Assembly: GCF_023973825.1 (NCBI RefSeq)
Contig: NC_090126.1
Span: forward strand, 1,936,001 to 2,000,000
Source: Plasmodium brasilianum
Lineage: Eukaryota; Apicomplexa; Aconoidasida; Haemosporida; Plasmodiidae
Reading direction: 5' to 3'
DNA: 64,000 nt
Shown: piece after piece, positions 40,713-52,406 of the stretch
Layout: the number at the start of each line of letters is the position of its first letter
Position numbering within the stretch: position 1 is the first letter of the stretch
The notes under the pieces: generated by a model
Told to the model about the DNA's origin: nothing
The model's input: only the letters and a program-made list of their open reading frames with translations
The model's database searches: none
Made by a program: the position numbers and the translations under genes

Positions 40713-40765
40713 TGCACTTACATTATTTGTGTTTTCGCACATAACGACATAGACAAAAAGATGCA

Positions 40766-42286
40766 CTATTGGTAGTGTATATTAATTTTATTTTTTCTCA
40801 TCTGTATTCGTCGTTTTATGATTTCTTTCATCGATAAATTTCTTTCCTTTACGTTACCTATACCTGCATTATAATTAGTCCATTCATTACCAGAAGATGA
40901 ATAATAATCCATAGGATAAACTTTTCTATACCTCAATGACTTAAATAATACGTAAGCTTCATATGTATTTAATAATGGTTTCATATTAAAGTTACCCCAA
41001 TCAATAGATAATCTTGGACATCCTATTTGAATAAAAACATCTACATTTTTAAATAATTGCAACTTTTCATTATAAATTTCAGAGAGTAAAAGGATAAAGA
41101 AATATATATTCTTTTCCTTTATTATATCTATAATATTTTTCAGTATATTCACATTTCCTTGTCGACCTAATGTGCTTAAAATTATACATACCGTTCTACA
41201 GTTAATACACTTTTTTATTTCGTTTTTTCTTATTTCATAAAAAAGTTTATAGTTATATTTTTCTACTGTTAATATTTTATCAAAAGGGTTATAACGATAA
41301 AAAGAGAAATCAGGGTTATGTATCATCAAACTCTCTAAATGAAATCTTCCATCCGCTATAAAAACAATTTTTACCTTATTTTGTTTTAAGAAAATTCTGC
41401 ACGCGTTCATAATATACGATTCGTCCTTTTCGTTCGCGTTAATTTTGATTTCTTTGGTTTTACAACACTTTGTTTCGACTCCATTGGCACTTACCTGCCC
41501 CTCTCCCCCCCATGCCGTTTTTCCCTCACGTCCATCCGAACATGTGCATTCATGTTCATACGTATGTTCATGTATGTTTTTTCGTTCACCTTCATCCGCC
41601 CCTTCCATTTCTTTTTCCTTTTTTATGACCTGTTCATGCAAAAAGTGGTACAAATTTGGAGACGTACATCCTAGAACTTCCCCCTTGGTAAGGGGTAACA
41701 CCTGGGGTATTGGCAATAATGTGTCGAAATAATTTTCATTCTTCAAAATGGAATGAACATTATGAACAACGCAAGAAAATTGAATCGTTCCTAGTAACAA
41801 AATAATATCTTTTTTATCAAAATTTTTTTTAATTGTTTCTATTAAGTGGGTACAGTTTAATTTTATATCGACAAAAACATAAATACATCTAATATTTGTA
41901 ACAGTTAATGGAATTAAACAAGAATGACCATAATGAATAAGTAAATCGCATTTTAATTTTTTACTGGTAAAATCATCAATACAACAACCACCATATGTAA
42001 CATCCCCTAATATCATAACCTCCTCTACACAATTACAAAAGAAATAAAATATTTCCGACAAATATAATCCCCATATTAATAATCCCTCAGGTAATTGCAA
42101 AGCAATATGTTTATATCCTTCTCTTAATATTATATCAATACATTTATATACTTCGAAATTGTAATTCTCTGGAAGGCATTTTTTTATAGCTTTTTGTAAT
42201 AATTCGTTGTTCAGAATAAATTTTGGAATGGAACAATACACTTTTCTTTCTTCACTGATTCTATGTGTTGTTGTTATTTTGTTCAT
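40766..42286 (-). CDS. DPH1: Diphthamide biosynthesis protein 1 (2-(3-amino-3-carboxypropyl)histidine synthase subunit)
   Basis: DPH1 with DPH2 forms a radical-SAM-like [4Fe-4S] enzyme that transfers a 3-amino-3-carboxypropyl group from SAM to a histidine of eEF2, the first step of diphthamide formation in the cytosol. The single exon encodes 506 residues. Three family cysteine sites are present: GDVTYGGCCIDD (about 100), GEVLGCTSPNLYHFL (about 206) and IQIGCPRLSIDWG (about 423). These should ligate the cluster. YPMDYYSSSGNEWTNYN near the end is also DPH1-like. A hydrophilic insertion of about 60 residues follows the second motif (about 225-285). DPH1 is preferred to DPH2 because all three cysteines and the CPRLSIDWG block are intact. 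Confidence 0.93.
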   Translation of the reverse strand: MNKITTTHRISEERKVYCSIPKFILNNELLQKAIKKCLPENYNFEVYKCIDIILREGYKHIALQLPEGLLIWGLYLSEIFYFFCNCVEEVMILGDVTYGGCCIDDFTSKKLKCDLLIHYGHSCLIPLTVTNIRCIYVFVDIKLNCTHLIETIKKNFDKKDIILLLGTIQFSCVVHNVHSILKNENYFDTLLPIPQVLPLTKGEVLGCTSPNLYHFLHEQVIKKEKEMEGADEGERKNIHEHTYEHECTCSDGREGKTAWGGEGQVSANGVETKCCKTKEIKINANEKDESYIMNACRIFLKQNKVKIVFIADGRFHLESLMIHNPDFSFYRYNPFDKILTVEKYNYKLFYEIRKNEIKKCINCRTVCIILSTLGRQGNVNILKNIIDIIKEKNIYFFILLLSEIYNEKLQLFKNVDVFIQIGCPRLSIDWGNFNMKPLLNTYEAYVLFKSLRYRKVYPMDYYSSSGNEWTNYNAGIGNVKERNLSMKEIIKRRIQMRKNKINIHYQ

Positions 42287-43124
42287 ATTGTTTGATCACT
42301 TGGCACTAGAAGAAAAGAGGACTCTTCAAAAATTGATATTTATTGCCGTTCAGGTGGAAATTTTTTTGGCTTTAAATCGGTTAGGCTTTTTTTTTTTTGT
42401 AAATTGGTCTTTTATTCGTGAGAATGGACATGTGTATAAGCAAGTAGATATATATAAGCATGTATATATATATATATAAGCATGTAGATATATGTGCCTG
42501 TAGATAAATATTCGTGTACATATATACAAGCGTGTACATAAATAAAGAAACTCCCTGCGAAGTTAAATCACGTCTTGCAATAACTCCAAGTACAGTTTGT
42601 ACTTATTTATTTTTTAGCAACTGGAAATGTTAACTTGACAGTGTGGCAGTTTCATTTCGCTGATAATAAAATTATAATCATGCAGTTTCCCGCCTGCCGT
42701 ACAGACATGTATATACATGTATACGCACATACATGTATACGTACATACGTACATTAAAGTATATATAATTAATCCACTCCTTTATAATATGTTCGCTCGT
42801 TTTGAACAACGCGGAAAACGGAAAGGAAGAAAATTCTGAAGGGATGGGCTTTACTTCATCAACTATATATATAATACGTAAGGATATATATATATATATT
42901 TATATATCGATTTAACCATAAAGTGAAAAACCTGTTTATCCTTCATTCTCATAGCATATGAATATTCTTCTTCATCATGTACATTAACTTTATCGTCGTC
43001 TTCATTTAGTACATTTGTAAAGAGTGTATTTTTTTTTCTTTTTTTTTTTCTTCCCCTTTGTGATCATTCATTTTATGTAAATTTACGATTTTTACAATTA
43101 TTTCGATATTTTCTTCTTAGGTGC

Positions 43125-43345
43125 TTTTCTATTTTTCTTTTTCTTTTTCTTCCTTTTTTCTTCCTATTTTATTTTTCTTTTTTTTTTCTTCTGTTTTTCT
43201 TCTATTTTTCTTCCTATTTTATTTTTCTTTTTTTTTTCTTCTGTTTTTCTTCTTTTTTTCTTCCTATTTTCTTTTTCTTTTTTTTTTCTTCTGTTTTTCT
43301 TCTTTTTTTCTTCCTATTTTCTTTTTCTTTTTTTTTTTTTTCATG
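43125..43345 (+). repeat. T/C-rich imperfect repeat of about 62 bp
   Basis: Three to four copies of a pyrimidine-only unit with the cores CTTCCTATTTTATTTTTC and TTCTTCTGTTTTTCTTC. Confidence 0.8.
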
Positions 43346-43454
43346 CCCTGTTGAATCATTTTATATGCTGTGTAGATATACATTTTTTTTTTTTTCCTTC
43401 TTCTGTTTGAAGTTCCGCATGAGAGAGAACCTTGTTTTACTAATCATTTTGTTT

Positions 43455-43542
43455 CGTACCTCTTCTTTTCGTACCTCTTCGTTTCGTACCTCTTCTTTTC
43501 GTACCTCTTCTTTTCGTACCTCTTCGTTTCGTTCCTTTTCGT
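43455..43542 (+). repeat. 14-bp array CGTACCTCTTCTTT
   Basis: Six copies of TTTCGTACCTCTTC with alternating G and T at one position. Confidence 0.88.
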
Positions 43543-44137
43543 TTTGTTTCCGATTAGTTTCATTTCATTATTTGTTTTTCCCCTTCCCCCGATGTTTTGC
43601 TATGTGCATTCGAACTTTTTTTTTACATTTATAATCCATCAAATAAAGCTTGTGAATAATTAAACATTGAATTATTATTCTACTATATTATGACCATGTT
43701 CAGGTGAATTTGTTAATAATGTCTTGGTAACATTATTTACACATGATTAATTTGAAGTAGGAGTTTCTTTCATATGTTCTAGGCATTACTACTAGAATGT
43801 TTCTCATCCAATCAATTTATTTTGTCCTAATTCTTTTGATGAAACAATTGGACGTTTTACTTCTTTTTGTAATTATGTAAACTCTACGTTGTAAAACAAC
43901 ATTAACGATTAATAATTTTACGGTGCATCCCTTATTCGTTGAAATTATTCAAAAAAAAAAAAAAAAATATGCCAAAATGAAAGGATGAAAAAAAAGAAAA
44001 AGAAGAAAAAGAAGAAACTATTTTTAAATAAAATATTTATATACCCTACATAAATTTAATTCTTCAAATTAATTTTTCAAAATGTGATATATGTGTTTTT
44101 CAGTGTAAGTTTTACTAATGATAAACTAAAACAAGCA

Positions 44138-44138
<1 letters not shown>

Positions 44139-44204
<66 letters not shown>
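44139..44204 (+). repeat. Poly(A) tract of 66 bases
   Basis: An uninterrupted A run lies about 0.3 kb upstream of the start codon of the large unknown gene. Its exact length is unlikely to be reliable. Confidence 0.95.
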
Positions 44205-44206
<2 letters not shown>

Positions 44207-44409
44207 AATATACATATATATTTACTGAGTGAAAGATATATACGCACATATCTTTTAGTGTCAATTTAGTTGGGTACATTACAACAGTCTAATTTTTATA
44301 TTTTTTCTGTCATAAAAAAAAAAGAAAACTACCAAAATTGCAAATAACGTTTAACACACTGTTTTGTTGATGGTAGTTATACGTACAGCATTTGCTACTC
44401 TTACTAGAG

Positions 44410-44459
<50 letters not shown>

Positions 44460-44522
44460 ACTCCTATTATAGTTACAGTCACAGCGCTGTAGTAATAACT
44501 AAACTTTTTCTTGACTCCTCAA

Positions 44523-45982
44523 ATGGGTAAAGGGGAACCACTAGATTTACTCAGAGAATTGCCCCCCATTAAGTAATATTAAAATATGCAAAGTTTAATT
44601 TTTTTTCCTTTTATTTTTTTAGTTTTTTCTAAATATGTTAATTACACTAAAAATTTTTCTTTTTCTTTTTTTTTAAAGTAATACCATCTCTTATGAACAA
44701 ATGTCGTCAGCTGATGGATCACCATCATGTTTGGCTAAGAACAGAGAGCAGCTTTTTATTTTGGCAAATGGTAAATGTGTGTATATGTGAATTTATAGGA
44801 ACGTGTTTAGGCATACATACATAAGTAGATACATATGTACGTACGTACATATACGTTTATATGGATATATATAAACGTACGTGCACGTGTACCATATTTC
44901 CCACATTTTTGTTCCAACCATAGTAACGTGATAAATCATATGATATAAATTTTTATTTTTGAGTTATATGACTAATATATGAAGAAGCAGATATAAATTT
45001 TAAGCTCACTAAAAAAAAAAAAAAAAAAAAAAAAAAAGTGTTCATAATGGATATTTTTAAAAAGATAAGTTTAATAAGTCTTTTTAAAGAATGTATGGGT
45101 AGTAAGTTTTATTTTATTTTATTTTTTTAATTTAATTTTTTTTTTTTTTTTTTTTTTTTACTCTTTGAAGCTCCCCGTGGACGTGAGTTTAACGACTCCT
45201 GTGTGGACAAACTCAAAATAGCAGAACAAATAAAGAACGAAATAATAAATGAACGTAAGAGAAAGAAATGAAATATTGTTTATTTTGAAAATTTTGATAT
45301 GTTCTTAAGGAAGAATTTACATGTACAAACGTTTGTGCATGTATAAGTACATATTGTAGCTTCCTTCCTGCTGCATTTTTGGGACTACTGAAAAATGTAG
45401 CAAAAAACAAACAACAAAAAAGTGTAATACCTGCACATTTGTTATCTCCTCCATCTCCACCTTTTCATTCGTTTACTCTTTTGCTGTTTTGTCATTCTAC
45501 TATTTTACTGCTTCGTTTTACTGTTTCGTTTTACTGCTTCGTTTTACTGCTTCGTTTTACTGCTTCGTTTTACTGCTTCGTTTTACTGCTTCGTTTTACT
45601 GCTTCGTTTTACTGCTTCGTTTTACTGCTTCGTTTTACTGCTTCGTTTTACTGCTTCGTTTTACTGCTTCGTTTTACTGCTTCGTTTTATTATTATTATT
45701 TTTTTTTTTCTTTTTTTCTTTTTTTACTTTTTCTCTTTGCGTAGAGCTTCACCTAGTCCTTGTTTTATACTCACAAATACTCAAAGAGAAAAGATACAGA
45801 AACACGCGTAAGAGAGGTTAGTACAGAAAAAAGAAAAACAACGATTTTACATTTGCACTAGTGATATATGCACACAACAAAAGATATGATCAATTTTTGC
45901 CACAGCAATTTACGAGAAAGTGGATGGAACTATCAGTGCCGCAATCGAGTTATACTCTCTAATGGTAGCAAAACCGAAGAAA

Positions 45983-46016
<34 letters not shown>

Positions 46017-47432
46017 TAAAAAGTGAATCATGAAAAATGAGCAAAATATACAATAGAGAGAAGGTGAAATAGAATATATGTAGATTCAAGTACAGTATAT
46101 GTAATAAAAAAAAAAAAAAAAAAAGACAAAATACATTTTCCACTATTTTAATTTTGTACAACCACTCATGCTATTTCCCCTTTATAAAATGCTCCCACAC
46201 AAAGGAAACACAAGAGGAAAGTAAGAAAAAAGGATCTATAAAGGAAATTTGCTCCATATGTGACTGCTTGTATGACCTGTTAGTTCAATATGAAAACGAA
46301 GATGGTGATAACATATCGGCTTCATCCATTGCTATTACTGAGGAGAAGGAGAAGGAGAAGGATAAGCAGAAGAAGCAGAAGAAGCAGAAGAAGCAGAAGC
46401 AGAAGAAGCAGAAGCAGAAGAAGCAGAAAAAGCAGAATGAATCACTGAACGAGTTAACAGATGAGTTATCGGATAACAAGGAGTTCAAATTCAGACACAA
46501 CAATAACCCTGCAAAAGGTGCTACTCAGCATGCAACGTTGGTACTAAGTGAAATAAAAAAAAAAAAAAAAAAATTAACTCAAATTACCCCTTTACGTTCT
46601 TTTTTTTAAGCGGCATATGTATTGCTGGACGTATGTATATATACCCCCTTATGTGTATATTTACATTTTCTTCTTTTTTTTTTTTTCGGTCAATTTTGTA
46701 AAGGCTTCAAAAGGGGAACCTGTGGAGGACGAAGAACTAACACAAGATATAGAGAAAACCATAGGTACTAAACTTAAAAGGATATTTTTTAAGTTTCCAT
46801 GTTTTCTGTCTAAATTTAAAACAAGGGGAGGAAGACGGCGTTTTGTTATACTAGTGTATGGTGCTCCATGCTTCATCCATTCCACATTAATCTTTCACTC
46901 TATATGTCTCATTGATCTCATATGGTCATCTTAATTTTTCTCCTTTTCACAGGTATGGACTTAAGGGATAAAGAACTTGAGAAGAGATTCTGTGTGGAAT
47001 CAGATAAAGCAAATAACTTATCAATGATATGTAGTTTCCTAAATACTCCTAATGGAAAAGAATTTCATTTGAACAGTAACTATTCCCTACAACGCAGTAT
47101 TCGATGTTTATATTGTGCTGAGACCCTGAATGACAAAAGGAATGATAACATTCAAAGAAGGATAAAACCAATTAAATTTTTCAAGTCGAATTATGGCAAT
47201 ATGATGTTCCTACGTAATAGAGAAGAGCTTATACAAAAATTTACTAAAATTGTAGAAAAGAAAAAAGAAAAAAGAAAAAAAAAAAAAAAAAATAATAATA
47301 ATAATAGTAATAGTAATAATAATAGTAATAATAATAGTAATAGTAATAATAATAGTAATAATAATAGTAATAGTAATAATAATAGTTATAATAATAGTAA
47401 TAATAATAATAATAATAGTAATAGTAATAGTA

Positions 47433-47477
<45 letters not shown>

Positions 47478-50400
47478 TAAACAATAGTAATAATAGTAAT
47501 AATAGTAATAATAATAATAATAATAGTAATATAAAAAATAAATATTATGTTAAAAAAAATACAAATCAAATGAACATGGTCAGAAATGATATAGATGTTC
47601 AGAATACCCCTCTTTCACATAATGAGAAAAAAATTGAATTAAAAGAGTTAAGAAGTATAATATTAGACACTAATAGAGTTATTACTACTTTTAGGGTAGA
47701 TAGAAAAGGGAATATAGTAACTGTTATGAAGCTACTAGCAAGAGATGGATTCACGCAGAGAGTAATACATCTAAGTGAATACGATTACTTCTTTGTTAAT
47801 GCGGAGGATGTGGATGCAAAGGAAAGGACAACAAATAGAATGGAAGATGCAGAAGAGGAGAAATGCATAAACAATGAAGATTCTTTTCGGGGTGATAAAA
47901 TAATTTTCTATATTGGAAATAAAAAAGTCTTATTTGATAAAAAAAAAAAAGAAAAAATAATATTCCATATGGATGAATTAGGAAACATGAAGAAAAATAA
48001 ATATAAAAAGATAAGTAGCATAAATAGCAAAAATATTTTAGTAAAAACATATGAGGAGGATGAATGGTCCGATGAGCAGGTCGACTTTTGTTATCTTAGA
48101 GATAATAAACATAAAGAAAAAATTGTATTCAAAAAGAATAAAAATGGAAAAGGGGAAAATAAAATAATATATCATCATAATGAATTAACTAATAGTAAGG
48201 ATAATTTCTCTTTATACAAAAGGAACGTTTTAAATGTGAAAGAAGTAAACTTGTATGACGATGATGAAGCTATTCTTTATTCTCTTAGACAGAATGAAAA
48301 GAAAAGAAAAATGTGGATAATTCGAACGCCCTCTGTTTCTTCAAACATTGAGGAAAAAGAAGGGGAAAAAAAAAAAAATACAAATGTAAAAAAGAATGTA
48401 AATAAAAATAAATATTCAAATACCAGTAATCATATATATAAATATTCGGGTAAACATGTTGATAAATATACGAACTCCTCAGAGAGTAGATCCAACTGCG
48501 GGAAGGACATACTTGCAGGACGTTTGGAACTGTACAAGAATATTAGTGGAATAAATGAAATGAATCAGTTAGATATATTTACAACACTCAAAAAAAGAAA
48601 AGAGAAATTTTTAAGAGAGATATATCTTTTCAATAAAGAAGAAGCATTACCAATTAGAAAATACCCAAAAGCTAGAAAAATAAAAAGTCATATTAAAGTG
48701 AGAAATGAGAAGGAGATAACTACAAAGGGATGGTTGAATGGACAGATTAGAGAAGAAGGGCAGGGCGAACGGAAGAAGCAGGAAAAAAGAGGTGGGCGAA
48801 GCAATTTAAACGAGCTGCACAAAATGAAGAATAAGGTCAAAAAGGTGATAAAAGATGCTACACCCCAAGGGGTTAACGATTATGAGGTGAGTAAAGCAGA
48901 GAAGAAAATTATAAAAGAATCTGTTGGGGAAAAAAAAAAAAAAAAAAAAAAAAAGATGATATGATTAGTATAGAAGTTTCTTCTAAAAATAAAACGAAAA
49001 AAAAATATATAATGCTTAAGGGGAAATGTTTAAAGGAAGAAAGGGAAGACGAACGATGGGGCAAATCAATGGAAAGTAATAGAACTGCAACACGTAACGG
49101 AGTTCCATCTAGCAACAACACTACAACTTGTGCTGAAACAAACAAACCGTATGAGAATCTCTATTTGGAAAAAGCGAATAAAAGTGCATCAATAACAAGC
49201 GATTACATTTCTATAAATAAATTAGCATCTAATATTGAAGGGAATAGTAGACCAGAAAATTTTATTGAAAAAGAAATTAAAGAAACAAATAAAAAAATTG
49301 AAGATTTCGTTTTTAATGAAAATTTAAAAAATATATGTATCACGTCCCATACATTAGCCAAAAAGAACTCAAAAAATTGCATCCAGTACTTGACCCGCAA
49401 TAAGAAGCTGCCTTTGCCTAATCTAACCCCGAGTAGCAAGCAGAACAGAGCTCGCGGCGTTAAGAAACCCTATGGAGGTAGTGACGTTGATAGGAGTAGT
49501 GTTAACAGTAACGGAGTTAACAACCATGATGTTGACTATCATAATGATGAATATCATAATGATGAATATCATAATGTTGACTATCATAATGATGAATATC
49601 ATAATGATGAATATCATAATGATGGCGATAGTAGTGTGAAGTACCCTTTTCAAACGATATCTCGTTCTCCCAATAGGGAAAGGGCGAAGCGGAAAGACAG
49701 CCCTATGTCAAGGAGCAAGTCGAAACACGAAAAATATACTAATATTAACAACATGAACGGCAATAATATTTCTAGCATTAGTTCATACCATTTAGAGGAA
49801 AGTTCAACTAAAGAAAAGAAGAATTTTGAAAAAAACCCTCTAACGAATCAATCAAGTGTTCAACTGAACAATCGAATGTTAAGTGGTAGTTTATCTCAGT
49901 CAAGTCGTTACATGAAATCAAAGCAAAGGACTAGTGAGCAGGACAACCAAATAGAAAGCAGCGCCGAAGGGAAAATTTTGAAAGAAAGAAATGAAATAGT
50001 GGAAAAAGACAAAAGTAAAGGAGGAGTTAAACAAATGGACACTGAGCAGGAAAAAAGGAGGGAATACCTTAGTAGAGGTTTCTCTGCTTGCACTCACATA
50101 GTTCTATGTAATAGGCATAAAAAATGGAAAATATAAAATTGAACGTGCGTTATATTCTTATCGAAAAAGGGGAATACAAAATAAATACCCGCACACGCGC
50201 TACACATCTGCTCATTACCCACCTTGCACATTGAATAACCTTTCGATTTCTTTTCTTTCTTTTCTTTCTTTTCTTTCTTTTCTTTATTTTCTTTATTTTC
50301 TTTATTTTTTTTTTTAGCGGAAAAAAATATAATAACGAGAAAATGTACCATTTCTTTTGATTATTCAACCAGGAAATTAAGTATTACAAGAAAGAGAAAG

Positions 50401-52098
50401 ATATTTGGAATAGACATAGACAAAATGGCAATTGAGGAAATACCAACTTATAGTGAAAAGGTAGCAATAGTACGATTGATAATCTTGGAAAAGAACTGTA
50501 AGACGCTTTTGATTGAAACTGATAATCTTACTGCTTTGCAATATTTAGGAGATGAAATTGGATGGAGGAACAAACAAAAAGGTAGTACCATACAACGAAA
50601 AGGGAATTCGAAAAAAAAAAATAATAATAAAATAATAATAAAATAATAATAATAAAATAATAATAATAAAATAATAATAATAAAATAATAATAATAAAAT
50701 AATAATAATAAAATAATAATAATAAAATAATAATAATAAAATAATAATAATAAAATAATAATAATAATAAAATAATAATAATAATAAAATAATAATAATA
50801 AAATAATAATAAAATAAAAATAAATAAGAGAAATGTATTACGTTATGTATGTTAAGTACAATTATGATACGACATATGAGCAACATCACTTGTCACTTCA
50901 AATATTTCTATAGATAAAGCGTGTGAAAAGTTGTCAAAGAATTATATCCTTAATGTTCTATATGATTAATGCGCTATATGTTTATTGTACTATATGTTTA
51001 TTGTACTATATGCTTATTGTACTATATGTTTATTGTACTGTATGCTTATTGTACTATATGTTTATTGTACTATATGTTTATTGTACTATATGCTTATTGT
51101 ACTATATGTTTATTGTACTGTATGCTTATTGTACTATATGTTTATTGTACTATATGTTTATTGTACTATATGCTTATTGTACTATATGTTTATTGTACTG
51201 TATGCTTATTGTACTATATGTTTATTGTACTATATGCTTATTGTACTGTATGCTTATTGTACTATATGTGTATTGTACTGTATGTGTATTGTACTATATG
51301 TGTATTGTACTATATGCTTATTGTACTATATGTGTATTGTACTGTATGCTTATTGTACTATATGCTTATTGTATTATATGTGCATTGTACTGTATGTGTA
51401 TTGTACTATATGTGTATTGTACTATATGCTTATTGTACTATATGTGTATTGTACTGTATGCTTATTGTACACTAATTAGTTTTAAAAGCTTATTTTCTTT
51501 GCATTCATTTGCATTGTCTCTCATACGCAGTCGTGCTAGTCGTAATTATGATGCATTGCACTGTACTGTGTTGTATTACATTATACTGCTTTATATTGTA
51601 CCATTTTTTTTTTTTTTTTCCTTTTAAATATATTTGAAATTTTGCTTAGGCCATTTTGAAGAGGATAAGAGTCAGCTTAAAAAAAGAATAGCAAATAGGA
51701 ACAAATACTGCGTAATCCAAAAAAAAAAAAAAAAAAAAAAAAAATTTGCATTTAGTCAACATAACATGTTTGCATTTGAACTTTTTTATCCTTTTACAGA
51801 ATCAAGAAAAAGATGAATTAAAAGACATATTTTACAAGTTGAGAAGTAGCAGTAATGAATTACACACATAATTTTACAATTTCCCCTCTTCATATACATA
51901 TATTCGATACACGTAAAAATGTGTAATGTCTGTGTAAGTGATATGTGTACTTATGGTGCATGTACAAATGGCGCATGTATGCGTGATGTATATAAACATA
52001 TGAATAATTCTCTTTCTTCCTTTTACGTAGACGAAAAGACCAACATAAGTTTTTTTGACAAAATAAAGCTAAACAAATTGTTAGGGAAGAATAAATAA
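44523..52098 (+). CDS. Conserved Plasmodium protein, about 1,455 residues, 13 exons, one frame break
   Basis: I do not recognise a domain. Exons: 44523-44572, 44679-44770, 45171-45254, 45745-45807, 45906-45964, 46205-46540, 46704-46764, 46953-50107, 50318-50581, 50914-50954, about 51664-51711, 51800-51845 and 52031-52098. Phases match at every junction except around 50954/51664, where either the GAAGAG acceptor at 51663 or a different donor is needed. The large exon is broken at an A25 run (48930-48954); adding one base restores the frame. The N-terminal exons are helical (VDKLKIAEQIKNEI, VLVLYSQILKEKRYR, DGTISAAIELYSLM). Lys/Gln repeats (46340-46435), an Asn/Ser tract (47293-47535) and a basic middle follow. 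A compact block near 50425-50581 (YSEKVAIVRLIILEKNCKTL) looks ordered. It could be two genes, but continuous phase argues for one. Confidence 0.65.
45500..45690 (+). repeat. 13-bp array TTACTGCTTCGTT in an intron
   Basis: About 14 nearly perfect copies fill the intron between the exons ending 45254 and starting 45745. Open frames across it are repeat artefacts. Confidence 0.92.
47293..47535 (+). repeat. AAT/AGT coding trinucleotide tract (Asn/Ser)
   Basis: About 80 consecutive AAT or AGT codons give an Asn-rich tract with regular Ser, inside the large exon and just after an A-rich Lys run. Confidence 0.92.
48930..48954 (+). other. Frame break in A25 run of the large unknown gene
   Basis: Upstream the frame ends within nine bases of the run (KKM I stop). 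Downstream a 391-codon frame with typical composition starts at once (DDMISIEVSSK). One extra A joins them. Confidence 0.75.
50620..50822 (+). repeat. (AAT)n/AATAAAAT array in an intron
   Basis: AATAATAATAAAAT units of about 14 bp repeat through the intron between the exons ending 50581 and starting 50914. Confidence 0.9.
50962..51475 (+). repeat. 16-bp array TGTACTATATGTTTAT, about 32 copies, in an intron
   Basis: The unit occurs with three variable positions (TATATG/TGTATG, GTTTAT/GCTTAT/GTGTAT). All three plus-strand frames are open through it, because three 16-bp units make 48 bases without stops. It is intronic, starting seven bases after the donor at 50955. Confidence 0.93.
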
Positions 52099-52406
52099 AT
52101 ATCCAGAAGCAACATGATTTTGAGTAGGACAGAACGAAAAAAAGTCTACATTACAAAAAAAAAAAAAAAAAAAAAAAGAAACTACCATATGCAACATGAC
52201 GGATTTTTCGTTCGTACTCATCGAGACTAAACAAAGGAGCTTGTTTTGTTTATTTATTTATTTTTTTTTTTCTCCGTTACTTCCTTTTTTTTTTTTTTCT
52301 GATAACAAATGTGCAGCAGGTACACTAAATAATATGCAACATTTTGCTTTATTTTTCCCGGATGATACACCAGTATGGATGTACTGTTCTTCTAGTATAG
52401 AAAGTT
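52099..52406. other. Short convergent spacer between the two unknown genes
   Basis: 308 bases separate the stop codons of the plus and minus genes. It contains an A run (52157-52177) and T runs (52262-52270). I see nothing else. Confidence 0.7.

Larger units (their letters stand above)
37523..40765. other. Intergenic region between the DnaJ and DPH1 genes
   Basis: Both neighbours are on the minus strand. It holds several arrays listed separately, microsatellites (CA at 38195-38250, TA at 39300-39470 and 39757-39797), and a distinct GC-rich island at 40436-40712 that is listed separately. Confidence 0.65.
42287..44522. other. Divergent intergenic region between DPH1 and the large unknown gene
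   Basis: This holds the promoters of both genes. It contains a T/C-rich repetitive block (43125-43345), a CGTACCTCTTCTTTT array, an A66 run (44139-44204) and an ACT/GCT triplet run (about 44417-44460). I see no convincing coding exon. Confidence 0.6.

Noticed and set aside
40428..40717. 94-codon proteins on both strands of the GC-rich island
   Set aside because: Neither translation is recognisable. Openness on both strands follows from the higher G+C content.
48884..48980. An intron with donor GAG|GTGAGT at 48886 instead of a frame break at the A25 run
   Set aside because: The donor is good, but any acceptor would follow a 25-base A run with no pyrimidine tract, and both sides stay coding-like up to the run.
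50923..51627. Forward frames of 164-234 codons rich in Cys, Tyr, Leu
   Set aside because: Translations of the 16-bp intronic array. All three frames are open for arithmetic reasons.
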